Shown in pieces: positions 1 to 8,033 of a stretch of 56,981 nt of DNA (the first letter of the stretch is position 1; every line of letters starts with the position of its first letter). This DNA comes from Micrococcales bacterium (GTDB lineage Bacteria; Actinomycetota; Actinomycetes; Actinomycetales; Microbacteriaceae), in assembly GCA_947452985.1 (NCBI GenBank), contig CANGEU010000008.1:1-56981 (forward strand), read 5' to 3'. Position numbers and translations under genes: made by a program. A model generated the notes under the pieces. The model was not told the DNA's origin and did no database searches. It was given only the letters and a program-made list of their open reading frames with translations.

Positions 1-1208
1 ACACAAATCTGCAGCGAAGCATTGACTTGAACCCAGGCTGGCACCGGCTCAAGCAGTCGACCCACTCGAATGTTGTGACCATCAACCACGCCTACGAGAC
101 CTTCGCCCAAAACCTCGGCAACCTTTGTTGCCTTGGCGGGAAGGATCTCCCTCGTCTGCGCGCCACGAACCACCGCCTTGGCAAGTACGTGGGCACTCGA
201 CAGTTCAAGGCCAGCCGAGATCTCAAGTATCTGCTCCGGTTTCCAACCTGGAGCGGTTTGAACCGTGGAGACTTCCGGGCCGCCGTGCGTCAAAGTGCCG
301 GTCTTGTCCACCAAGAGAACCTGGCTACGAGCCAGTTGTTCCAGAGCAGCTCCGCCTTTGATGATTGCGCCGTGCTTGGCCGCCGACGAGATGCCCGCAA
401 TTACTGCAATCGGGATAGCCAATATCAGTGGGCAAGGGGTTGCTGCAACGATTACAGAGATAGCAGCATGAACATTTCCAGTGAACAGCCATGTTGCTAA
501 GGCAAGTACGAGGCTTAGTGGCACAAACCACAGTGCATACCTGTTGGCAAGACGAACACCGGGAGCCGAGTGCGCCTTAGCGTTCTCGACCAAACGAACC
601 AGCGCCGAATAGGTTGAAGTTTCAGCGGTTGTTGTGGCTACAAGCTTTACCGGCTCCCCTGCGTTCAAAACACCAGAGGGTATTTCGTCGCCGATGAAAT
701 AGGACTTCGGAAGGGGCTCGCCGGTTAAGGCCGATTCATCGAAGCTGGCCTGGGCTAAAAGCCTGCCATCTACCGGAACCACTTCACCGGTTCTAACTAA
801 AAAGGTGTCGCCAACTTTTACTGCATTGATGTCGGCTTCGGAGATGTTATTTTCGTCGTCGACCAATTGAATCCGTCTTGGCGCTCTCTGAACCAGTGCT
901 TCGAGCTGACTTCGGGCACGACCCGCAGCCCACGATTCGAGAGCCTGACCCGTTGACAGCATGACCGCGATGATGGCACCAGCCAGCCATTCCGAAACCA
1001 GCGACGTAGCGACGATCGAGATCAGAGCAAGGACATCTGAACCCACTTCGTGCTCTCTAATGGAAACCCAGACTAGACGAATTGCTAAGGCAGCACCGAC
1101 GGCAGCACCGAACATAAAGGGAACATCGCTTTGAGAAAATAACCCAAGAATTAGCGCCAAGACGGTTAGGGCTAAAAGTGCAATGGAACCCTTAGATACC
1201 CGTTGCAT
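1..1208 (-). CDS. Heavy-metal-translocating P-type ATPase (C-terminal part outside window)
   Basis: This is an ATP-driven inner-membrane pump for a soft or heavy metal (P1B type). The gene reads off the left edge, so only the first ~402 residues are present and no uninterrupted start-to-stop frame exists in the window. Visible motifs are the actuator TGEP at residues 162-165, the ion-binding TPCP at 257-260 in a membrane helix (the CPx hallmark of the family), and the phosphorylation motif DKTGT at 301-305. There is no N-terminal HMA metal-binding domain; the protein begins directly with membrane helices. The ATG at 1206-1208 overlaps the end of the upstream reductase gene by 17 bp, which suggests translational coupling. 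The metal (Zn/Cd/Pb or Cu) cannot be decided without the C-terminal helices. Confidence 0.9.
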   Translation of the reverse strand, partial: MQRVSKGSIALLALTVLALILGLFSQSDVPFMFGAAVGAALAIRLVWVSIREHEVGSDVLALISIVATSLVSEWLAGAIIAVMLSTGQALESWAAGRARSQLEALVQRAPRRIQLVDDENNISEADINAVKVGDTFLVRTGEVVPVDGRLLAQASFDESALTGEPLPKSYFIGDEIPSGVLNAGEPVKLVATTTAETSTYSALVRLVENAKAHSAPGVRLANRYALWFVPLSLVLALATWLFTGNVHAAISVIVAATPCPLILAIPIAVIAGISSAAKHGAIIKGGAALEQLARSQVLLVDKTGTLTHGGPEVSTVQTAPGWKPEQILEISAGLELSSAHVLAKAVVRGAQTREILPAKATKVAEVLGEGLVGVVDGHNIRVGRLLEPVPAWVQVNASLQIC

Positions 1209-2502
1209 GAGAGATCCGGACCTGTTCAGCTCGGTCGACAACCTTCACACGCTCGCGCTCGATCGGGCCTTCGAACGCGGTACCAAGACCAAGTTCGTGT
1301 TGATTCAATTTCAACCAACCAGCCCAATCGGTGTAGTCAACCCCACGTTCTTTGAGCGCAGCGAGAACCTGCTGAAGCTCTGGCTGCTCAGGATCAATCA
1401 GCGTTTCTACATCGGCTACTAGGTTTTCGATGGTCTCCATGGCGTCGCTCTTGGTATGACCAATTAGTCCAACCGGTCCGCGTTTGATCCAACCGGTGGC
1501 ATAAATGCCAGGCGCGACTCGTCCACCTTCATTCACAATGACACCCTTGGCGTCGTCGAAAGGAATTTCAGGAAGTTCGCTACCGAAGTAACCAATGGCT
1601 CGGTAAATGGCCTGCAACGGGTACTCACGAAGCTCACCGTTGCGCTCAAAACGCATTCCAGTGACCTTGCCATTTTCGCCGAAAATCTCCTTCGGCTGGT
1701 GCCAGAAGTGCAAGTGAAGGCGGCGCTTCGCAGGAGTCGATTCGCGTTCCAGCCAAGAGTTCAAAATACGTGCCATAACTCGGTGTTGATTGGTTACGCC
1801 CTCGGCCTCTTCGTTGAACCAACCTTCAGGAAAGTCTTCTGAGTAAAGGACGATCTCGACATCCTCGACTTCACCCAATTCACGCAACTCAATTGGAGTG
1901 AACTTGATGTCGGCAGGGCCACGACGACCGAAGACGTGAACATCGGTGACCGGCGAAGCCTTGAGACCTTGGTAAACATTGTCGGGGATGTCGGTTGCGA
2001 GCATGTCGTCGGCTTGCTTGGCAAGAACTCGGGCGACATCGAGGGCCACGTTTCCGTTTCCGAGCACTGCAACCTTTTCAGCATTGAGCGGCCAGGTGCG
2101 TGGCACATCTGGGTGGCCGTCGTACCAAGAAACAAAGTCGGCGGCGCCGTAAGAGCCGTCCAGCTCGACACCTGGAATTCTCAGCTTGGCATCCTTGATG
2201 GCACCGGTTGCAAAGATCACGGCGTGGTAGTGACGCTTGATATCTTCAAGCTTCAGATCCTTACCAAATTCAACGTTTCCAAAGAAACGAATCTTGCCGG
2301 AATCGAGCATCTCGTGAAGCGAGTTGACAATTCCCTTGATGCGCGGGTGGTCTGGTGCCACGCCATAGCGAATCAAACCGTATGGAGCAGGTAAGGAGTC
2401 GAACAGGTCAATCGAAACATTCTCGTAAGAACTGGCCAAAATGTTTCCGGCATAAATTCCGGCAGGACCTGCACCAAAAATGGCGACTCGCAAAGACTTC
2501 AT
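1192..2502 (-). CDS. fprA: Ferredoxin/adrenodoxin-type NADP+ reductase (FprA-like)
   Basis: FAD-dependent reductase that moves electrons between NADPH and a ferredoxin in the cytoplasm. The 436 aa match the family's usual length. The N-terminal FAD-binding GAGPAG lies at about residues 10-15. A second dinucleotide-binding loop, GNGNVALDVARVL, lies near residue 150 and fits NADPH binding. The C-terminal region has the ATGWIKRGPVGLIG segment typical of adrenodoxin-reductase-like enzymes. The start is supported by TAAACT at 2509-2514 (minus strand), six bases before the ATG, which would give a leaderless mRNA. It is probably co-transcribed with the downstream metal ATPase. No ferredoxin gene is seen nearby. 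Confidence 0.93.
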   Translation of the reverse strand: MKSLRVAIFGAGPAGIYAGNILASSYENVSIDLFDSLPAPYGLIRYGVAPDHPRIKGIVNSLHEMLDSGKIRFFGNVEFGKDLKLEDIKRHYHAVIFATGAIKDAKLRIPGVELDGSYGAADFVSWYDGHPDVPRTWPLNAEKVAVLGNGNVALDVARVLAKQADDMLATDIPDNVYQGLKASPVTDVHVFGRRGPADIKFTPIELRELGEVEDVEIVLYSEDFPEGWFNEEAEGVTNQHRVMARILNSWLERESTPAKRRLHLHFWHQPKEIFGENGKVTGMRFERNGELREYPLQAIYRAIGYFGSELPEIPFDDAKGVIVNEGGRVAPGIYATGWIKRGPVGLIGHTKSDAMETIENLVADVETLIDPEQPELQQVLAALKERGVDYTDWAGWLKLNQHELGLGTAFEGPIERERVKVVDRAEQVRISHATGI

Positions 2503-2519
2503 ACACCTAGTTTAAGAGC

Positions 2520-2549
2520 AAAGCCCCGAACCGTTTGGCTCGGGGCTTT
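2520..2549 (-). terminator. Rho-independent terminator between pit operon and fprA
   Basis: A 10-bp perfect stem (2520-2529 with 2540-2549, sequence AAAGCCCCGA) has a 10-nt loop. A/T tracts flank both sides, so it could work in either direction. It lies just after the stop of the small membrane protein at 2561 and just before fprA. Confidence 0.75.
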
Positions 2550-2560
2550 GACTTTGTAAT

Positions 2561-2830
2561 TTACTTGGCTTGCAACTTGCTGAAGGTCACCAAGATGTAA
2601 AGGCCGTAAGCCATTACCGATGAAGCCAAAGCGAAGGCGATAACCGCAGTGAAGCGGAACGCTATTTCCTTGCTTACCGATTCACCCTTTTTCTTACCCT
2701 TGCCAGCAACTGCGTGCTGAGCGTTGGTCAGTAGGCGAACTCCAAGAGCAAACAGGGTTACAACCAGAGCCGAAACACCGATTGCTGCACCGGCGACCAT
2801 GATTAGGTCGTTCCATTTGATTTCAATCAT
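2561..2830 (-). CDS. Small two-helix membrane protein encoded after pit
   Basis: An 89-aa protein with two hydrophobic segments (about residues 9-33 and 58-82) separated by a basic GKGKKKGES loop. I do not recognise a named family. Its start codon overlaps the pit stop codon by one base (TAATG), so the two are very likely translated together. That suggests an accessory subunit or membrane partner of the phosphate transporter; this is an inference from position only. Confidence 0.75.
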   Translation of the reverse strand: MIEIKWNDLIMVAGAAIGVSALVVTLFALGVRLLTNAQHAVAGKGKKKGESVSKEIAFRFTAVIAFALASSVMAYGLYILVTFSKLQAK

Positions 2831-4041
2831 TATTTCTTAGCCTTTCCCTTGGCAGCCTTCTTGGCCTTAGCAGCTTCCTTACGAACCTGCTTCGGCGACG
2901 CGATGGCCACGCCAACCTCTTCAACTCCGCTTTCTGCGAGGCTCTTGTGGTTGATGTTGTTTTTGCGTGACATCTGGAAGATGACCACGATCAGGATGAT
3001 TGCAAGCACTGCGTCTAGAACCAAACCAGCGGTACCAAGGCCACGGGTTAGTAGAGCCGAAAGCATTCCTACAGCTGCAGCCGCTGGAAGGGTTAGGAAC
3101 CAACCGATCACGATCTGACCAGCCTTACCCCAACGAACCTTGGCGCCAATGCGTCCGAGACCAGACCCAATGACAGAACCTGAAGCAACCTGAGTGGTCG
3201 ACAGAGCGAAACCTAGGTAGCTCGAAGCCAGGATGGTCGAACCGGTTGCAACTTCGGCGGCGAATCCTTGCGCCGGGCGAATCTCGGCTAGGCCGTGACC
3301 CATAGTCTTGATGATTCTCCAACCACCCGAGAAGGTTCCCAGGGCAATCGCAGCAGCAGCAGAGAGGATGACCCAGAATGGAACTCCGGCATCACCAGAC
3401 TGAAGTCCGGCAGCCACAAGAACTAGGGTGATTACACCCATAGTCTTCTGCGCGTCGTTGGTTCCGTGCGAAAGTGCCACAAGTGAAGACGAAAAGACCT
3501 GTCCAACCTTGAACTTGCCACGACCGGTTGCAACATTCTTGCTACGACCGGTGATGATGTACGCCAAGCTGGTAGCCAGCCAAGCCGCAACACCAGCAAT
3601 GAATGGCGCGAATAGGGCAGGAATCAGAACCTTTTCAACAATCTTGGTTACGTTTACTGCATCGAAGCCACCGTAAACGATTGCGGCACCGATCAGTCCA
3701 CCGAAAAGTGCGTGAGACGACGACGAAGGTAGACCAAAGAACCAGGTGATCAAGTTCCACAAGATTGCACCTGTTAGACCGGCGAAGATCATGGCTGGCC
3801 CCCACTTGGTGAGGTCACCGTTGATTGTGTCGACCGAGATGGTTTTAGCCACCGCAGTTGAGATGAATGCACCGATGAGGTTCATCACGGCAGCAAGAAT
3901 CACTGCGGTGCGTGGCTTCATTGCGCCGGTTGCAATTGGGGTAGCCATCGCGTTGGCGGTGTCGTGGAATCCGTTCGTGAAGTCGAAGAACAGAGCCAGT
4001 GCCACTACCAAGACAACTACGAGGAATGCTGTTTGATCCAC
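2830..4041 (-). CDS. pit: Inorganic phosphate transporter, Pit family
   Basis: Low-affinity phosphate (metal-phosphate) permease coupled to a cation gradient. The 403-aa protein has about ten membrane segments. Both halves of the internal duplication carry family signatures: an N-terminal GFHDTANAMATPIATGAM near residue 24, and SHGTNDAQKTMGVITLVL near residue 190. LPSSSSHALFGG follows the first repeat. The C-terminus is a Lys/Ala-rich cytoplasmic tail. Translation starts with GTG (GTGGATCAA) behind an AAAGG Shine-Dalgarno. A three-repeat PHO-box-like element sits about 94-122 bp upstream, so phosphate regulation is likely. Confidence 0.95.
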   Translation of the reverse strand: MDQTAFLVVVLVVALALFFDFTNGFHDTANAMATPIATGAMKPRTAVILAAVMNLIGAFISTAVAKTISVDTINGDLTKWGPAMIFAGLTGAILWNLITWFFGLPSSSSHALFGGLIGAAIVYGGFDAVNVTKIVEKVLIPALFAPFIAGVAAWLATSLAYIITGRSKNVATGRGKFKVGQVFSSSLVALSHGTNDAQKTMGVITLVLVAAGLQSGDAGVPFWVILSAAAAIALGTFSGGWRIIKTMGHGLAEIRPAQGFAAEVATGSTILASSYLGFALSTTQVASGSVIGSGLGRIGAKVRWGKAGQIVIGWFLTLPAAAAVGMLSALLTRGLGTAGLVLDAVLAIILIVVIFQMSRKNNINHKSLAESGVEEVGVAIASPKQVRKEAAKAKKAAKGKAKK

Positions 4042-4134
4042 AGTTACCTTTTCTCGAAAATGTATAGGAGTTGAACGTTAGATGATGCCGTTAGGAACCA
4101 CGTCTAAAGAATAGGTAACTAACTTTGTTTACCT

Positions 4135-4163
4135 TACGAACGCAAGGTGAACAATAGGTAAAC
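4135..4163 (-). promoter_or_regulatory. PHO-box-like direct repeats upstream of pit
   Basis: Reading the minus strand, three heptamers occur at exact 11-bp spacing: GTTTACC (4163-4157), GTTCACC (4152-4146) and GTTCGTA (4141-4135). The 11-bp GTTCACC array is the known PhoP operator design in Streptomyces, and RegX3 sites in mycobacteria are related. The array fills the gap between the end of the antiporter gene and pit. That this organism's PhoP/RegX3 binds it is inferred. Confidence 0.6.
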
Positions 4164-4166
4164 GAT

Positions 4167-5429
4167 TTATCCCTTTATAAAGGGCGCTTTTAGTGTGGTT
4201 CGAAGTTCGCGGAATCGGTATACCAGCAGAGGCAACGCGATCGCGAAGTAAAGGTAAGCAACCCAAATTCGAATTTCCGGTGCTGGAAATACCAGGGTCA
4301 CCGTGAACAGGCTGAACAGTGCGATTACGTCTAGCTTGCCCATGCGAAGGCTCAGCAATATGGCGACACCGAATATGGTCTGCGCAATTGTTAGGGTGAA
4401 CTCTTCCACCTGAACCGCGTCCATCGGCAATGCGCCGTGGCCGCCACCGAGAGCGTAACCAATTGGCAGGGAGCCAGCTAGTGCTGTCCACTGGTTTACC
4501 TTGCTGGAAACCAGAATTGCTAGACCGATTGCCGGCTTGCCTCGAAGTGCAAACATGATTGCCACGATGAATTCCGGCGCCTCCGACGCCAAGGGGGCAA
4601 GCCACTGAACCAAGATGAATTCGTCGATCTTTAGTGCATGACCAGCTTCAATCAAGGAGTGCGCAAATGGCTCAGCAACCACGATGATCACAAAGGCTGC
4701 AAGTATCGCCGCCACGAAAAGGAATGACCGCCTGGTCCACTTCGGCAATGCGCCAACTAGCGCAGGTAGACCTTCAAGTTCCGGCTCTTCTTTGTCTTGG
4801 CTTGAAATGCGAATTAGGTAGAAAACAAATAGCGCAACCAGCGTGATTCCAGTGAAGATATCGAACCGGTGGGTAAGTGGAACGATAAGTGCAATCGCCG
4901 AGGCCACAATTAGGAAAGCCAAGTCAACTCTGGCTTCGCTTTCCAGGTTCACACCGAACTTTGGTGCAAGACCGGTTTTGGCGTCACGCATTTTGCGCAT
5001 CGCTAGGTAGCCGATGAAAGCCATTGCTGGCCAGCCTAAACCGAGAAGGAGTCGGTTGGCCCCGGTCAAGTTGGCCGAAGCATAGGCCGCCATCGGTGGA
5101 GGGTTCAGGCCGGCAGCAGATTGCTGACCCGCAGAAAATGCGAAGAAGAAGTCGACAACGTACTCAGGCAAAATCGCGATTACCGCAAGAAGCGCAATCG
5201 ACAATCCACCGCGAAGATCAAGTTCAGCCGCTTCGCTGATCCAACCCAGAACAAAGGCGCCTGCAACCACAGCGCCACCAAATGCGAACATGCCCATAAC
5301 GGGGTCGATGTGGGTTTCACTCAATTTGAAGTAAACGCCTGGCGCTGTGATACCGAAGCAAAGCAAGAACGGCCAAAGTAGTTTTAGCCAGAAACGTGAG
5401 CCAGCTTGAGGGGTCAGGTGATTAGTCAT
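4167..5429 (-). CDS. CaCA-family Na+/Ca2+ (cation/H+) antiporter
   Basis: Membrane cation exchanger of 420 aa with two homologous halves. Each half has the acidic membrane motif of the family: AILPEYVVDFFFAFSAG near residue 85 in the first and ASEAPEFIVAIMFALRGKP near residue 280 in the second. The glutamates in these alpha-repeats are the expected ion ligands. About ten to eleven membrane segments are present. It lies 2 bp after the nicotinamidase stop, so it is the last gene of a dacB-pncA-antiporter operon. Whether it moves Ca2+, Na+ or K+ cannot be told from sequence. Confidence 0.85.
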   Translation of the reverse strand: MTNHLTPQAGSRFWLKLLWPFLLCFGITAPGVYFKLSETHIDPVMGMFAFGGAVVAGAFVLGWISEAAELDLRGGLSIALLAVIAILPEYVVDFFFAFSAGQQSAAGLNPPPMAAYASANLTGANRLLLGLGWPAMAFIGYLAMRKMRDAKTGLAPKFGVNLESEARVDLAFLIVASAIALIVPLTHRFDIFTGITLVALFVFYLIRISSQDKEEPELEGLPALVGALPKWTRRSFLFVAAILAAFVIIVVAEPFAHSLIEAGHALKIDEFILVQWLAPLASEAPEFIVAIMFALRGKPAIGLAILVSSKVNQWTALAGSLPIGYALGGGHGALPMDAVQVEEFTLTIAQTIFGVAILLSLRMGKLDVIALFSLFTVTLVFPAPEIRIWVAYLYFAIALPLLVYRFRELRTTLKAPFIKG

Positions 5430-5431
5430 TA

Positions 5432-6007
5432 TCAGCCGATTTTACAGCCTGCGGTAGCCAAAGTTACGAGCGCTTTTTCCGAACTCTCCCCAGCTACGCC
5501 AGCAACAAGATCCTTAATGACGGTTACGTTAAAACCAGCATTCTTGGCATCCAGCGATGAAGCCAATACGCAATAATCGGTGGCCAAACCGACCACGTCG
5601 ATGTCGGTCACATTCAAGTATCCGAGCAACGCTTTCAGATTTACACCATCAGGTGTTTGACCTTCGAAAATCGAATATGAAGGTTTTCCCATTCCCTTGA
5701 TGATGTGGAAGTCCACCAAGGTGCTATCTAAGTTCGGGTGATACTCAGCACCTGATGTTCCCGAAACACAATGGACTGGCCAGGTATGCACGTAGTCAGG
5801 AGATTCTCCGACAGCCGCAAAGTGCCCGCCATTGTCATTTCCGGCGTCGTGCCAATCTCTTGAGGCAATCACGAAATCGTATATTGATGGCTTACTTCTT
5901 AGAAGCTCGGTAATGCCAGTTGCAACCGCAGCACCACCTGTTACAGCGAGCGAACCGCCTTCACAAAAGTCGTTCTGAACATCGATGATAAAAAGCGCCT
6001 TGGTCAT
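5432..6007 (-). CDS. pncA: Nicotinamidase / pyrazinamidase
   Basis: Cytoplasmic cysteine hydrolase that deaminates nicotinamide to nicotinate for NAD salvage. It has 191 aa. The N-terminal IIDVQNDFCEGGSLAV carries the catalytic Asp and an adjacent metal-site region. TWPVHCVSGTSGAEYHP is the family's central motif. GLATDYCVLASS contains the nucleophilic Cys. It sits 4 bp downstream of dacB and 2 bp upstream of the antiporter. No other NAD-salvage gene is in the window. Confidence 0.93.
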   Translation of the reverse strand: MTKALFIIDVQNDFCEGGSLAVTGGAAVATGITELLRSKPSIYDFVIASRDWHDAGNDNGGHFAAVGESPDYVHTWPVHCVSGTSGAEYHPNLDSTLVDFHIIKGMGKPSYSIFEGQTPDGVNLKALLGYLNVTDIDVVGLATDYCVLASSLDAKNAGFNVTVIKDLVAGVAGESSEKALVTLATAGCKIG

Positions 6008-6011
6008 TGGA

Positions 6012-7388
6012 CTACTTATTAGATAGCTCTAGTCCGCAGTTGAAAACGGCGGTAGTCACGGTGTCCATGGCCTGGCGGGTGGCCACGCTGGTAGCTGGGC
6101 CCGACGCGAAGAAGGCGAATCCAAGCCTAGAACCATCTTTGGCATCCATGTAGCCAACCAAGGCGTAGGCGTGGAAGATACTTCCGGTCTTGGCGAAAAC
6201 GTGCCCGCGAGCCACTGCATTTTCACCGGTGAATCGCCCGCTCAAGGTTCCCGACTTTCCAGCAACTGGGAAGCCCTTCACGATGCTCTTTAGGTTTACG
6301 TCGCCTCCAAGAATTTTGGCAATTAGGTCGTTGAAGAACGCTGGAGTGACCACGTCGTTTTTCGATTCTCCGGAACCGTCCTTGATAACCACACCAGCCC
6401 AGTCAAGCCCCATGGTAGCCAAAGCCTTCTGGTAACCGCTCTGAATCGATTCGAGGTTCGAAGGTAGTCCCTGAGAAATTGCCACGTGACGGGCTAGGTA
6501 CTCGGCCAAAGTGTTGTCGCTTGCAGAAATCATGTAGTTGATAAGAGTTGGAAGCTTGGCCGACTGCACTTCCGCAATCTTGGTAGCCCCATTAGCAGCT
6601 ATACCGGTAGTGATATCGGCATTCACAGCTAGGTCACCCAAGGCTTTCTTGAATTCGCGACCGGCACGACCAACGGGGTCGGTGCTTCGAGCAGATTTGG
6701 CGGCGCCAGGGTTAGCGCGGTCACCGTCAACCATCAGTCCGGTGATTAGCGGCTGGAAGCCCTGAGTGCGCTCAGCCACTGGCCAACTTGACTCCCAGGT
6801 CGAACCGGTAATCAGGGAAGAGTCCAATACCAAGTGATTGATGGCGGTTAGGTTGTTCGCGGCCGCCCAATCTTGAACCTGCTTGGCGAGGTCGCTCATC
6901 TTTGGAGCATTGGCATAAACAGATGAAGAACTACCAGTGCGACGAAGAGTTGGATCGCCACCGCCAACCAAGATAACCGTGTCGGGGTGATTGGCCGAAT
7001 AGACAACCTTGGTGGTCATTCGGAAGTTCGGGCCAAGCGCTTGGACGGCTGAAGCGGCTGCCAAAATCTTCACCGACGATGCCGTAATCGACGGGGTCGT
7101 GCCGCCCTGATCGTAAAGAACACTTCCGCTGGCAAGATCAATTACTTGACCGGTGAATGTGCCAAGTTTTGGATCTGAAGCTTGGGGCTTGATGGAGCAG
7201 GTGCCAACTGGTTCGGTTGTTGGGGTTTCCGTTGAAGTAGGAGTTTCAGTTGAAGTGGGCGTCTTGGTTGGCACCGCCGAGCTACCAGCGTTGATGCCCC
7301 AAATCGATAGCGCCAGAATCAGGACACCACTGCTGGCACCGATTAGGGTTTGCTTCAAATATTCGAACTTTGGCTTTTCGTTGCTCAA
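6012..7388 (-). CDS. dacB: D-alanyl-D-alanine carboxypeptidase/endopeptidase, S13 (PBP4/DacB), first copy
   Basis: Extracytoplasmic peptidoglycan D,D-peptidase of 458 aa. An N-terminal membrane anchor (about residues 14-31) is followed by a Thr/Pro/Ser/Glu-rich linker at about 38-60 built from TPTSTE repeats; the DNA there is an 18-bp imperfect tandem repeat. The penicillin-binding triad is complete: SSVK for SxxK, SDN for SxN and KSGT for KTG. The start is TTG behind ATGGAG. It heads an operon with pncA and the antiporter. A second S13 gene lies at 8023-9432, with the inverted CopC gene between the two. Confidence 0.9.
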   Translation of the reverse strand: MSNEKPKFEYLKQTLIGASSGVLILALSIWGINAGSSAVPTKTPTSTETPTSTETPTTEPVGTCSIKPQASDPKLGTFTGQVIDLASGSVLYDQGGTTPSITASSVKILAAASAVQALGPNFRMTTKVVYSANHPDTVILVGGGDPTLRRTGSSSSVYANAPKMSDLAKQVQDWAAANNLTAINHLVLDSSLITGSTWESSWPVAERTQGFQPLITGLMVDGDRANPGAAKSARSTDPVGRAGREFKKALGDLAVNADITTGIAANGATKIAEVQSAKLPTLINYMISASDNTLAEYLARHVAISQGLPSNLESIQSGYQKALATMGLDWAGVVIKDGSGESKNDVVTPAFFNDLIAKILGGDVNLKSIVKGFPVAGKSGTLSGRFTGENAVARGHVFAKTGSIFHAYALVGYMDAKDGSRLGFAFFASGPATSVATRQAMDTVTTAVFNCGLELSNK

Positions 7389-7454
7389 AAAATCTCCATT
7401 ACTTTGGCTACCCTAAGTTTAGCCAAGCAAGCCACTATCCCTAAACTTGGGGTT

Positions 7455-8033
7455 ATGAACGCTGTGAAGAAATTAGTTGCTGTTTTTGCTCTGCTGATGC
7501 TGAGCCTTACCCCGGTTGCACCGGCTTCCGCACATACCGAAATCGATCACACCACGCCAGCCGCAGGCGCTTCAGTTGAAGCTGGCGTACAAAACGTCTC
7601 GGTTGTCTTCACCGACAAGATTTTGAACCTGGCTGATTCGACCGAAATTGTAATCAGCGATGCAGCCGGCCAAGCCGTCGAAGTTTCGTGCGTCGAGGTC
7701 AAGAACTCTTCAATTAGCGCGGACGCCTTCTTCCCAACCGCAGGCGACTACGAGGTGACTTGGCGAACCGTTGCCGAAGATGGTCACCCAATTGATGGCA
7801 CCTTCAGTTTCAGCGTTACGGGTACTTCCGAAAAAACCGACTTCATTTCTTGCCTAGACCAGGCTTCGCAGGGCAACGTTGTGATTGCCACACCTAAAGC
7901 CGAACCACTAATGGCAGCAGAGAATACTGCCACGGACGACACCGGGATTGCCTGGCCGTTCTGGGTAGCTGGTCTGCTTGTAATCGGTGTCGGCGTTGTA
8001 GTGCTTGCCCGACGCAAAAGCTCTAAAGGCTAG
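7455..8033 (+). CDS. CopC-domain protein with C-terminal membrane anchor
   Basis: A secreted or anchored 192-aa protein. It has a signal peptide ending near ASAHTEIDHTTPAAG; the His right after the cleavage site is typical of CopC Cu(II) ligands. A beta-rich CopC domain runs to about residue 120, including EDGHPIDGTFSFSVTG. A C-terminal helix (WPFWVAGLLVIGVGVVVL) ends in basic residues. The ATG at 7455 was chosen over the longer in-frame start because TAAACT ends 7 bp before it (leaderless) and the signal peptide begins there. No CopD partner is adjacent. The 3' end overlaps the convergent dacB copy by 11 bp. Confidence 0.85.
   Translation: MNAVKKLVAVFALLMLSLTPVAPASAHTEIDHTTPAAGASVEAGVQNVSVVFTDKILNLADSTEIVISDAAGQAVEVSCVEVKNSSISADAFFPTAGDYEVTWRTVAEDGHPIDGTFSFSVTGTSEKTDFISCLDQASQGNVVIATPKAEPLMAAENTATDDTGIAWPFWVAGLLVIGVGVVVLARRKSSKG

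Noticed and set aside
27-531. Overlapping open frames on both strands at the left edge
   Set aside because: They lie across the P-type ATPase coding sequence, whose frame is open to the edge and carries DKTGT and TPCP motifs.
7224-7260. Tandem repeat in dacB
   Set aside because: It encodes the TPTSTE linker repeats of the protein and needs no separate explanation.
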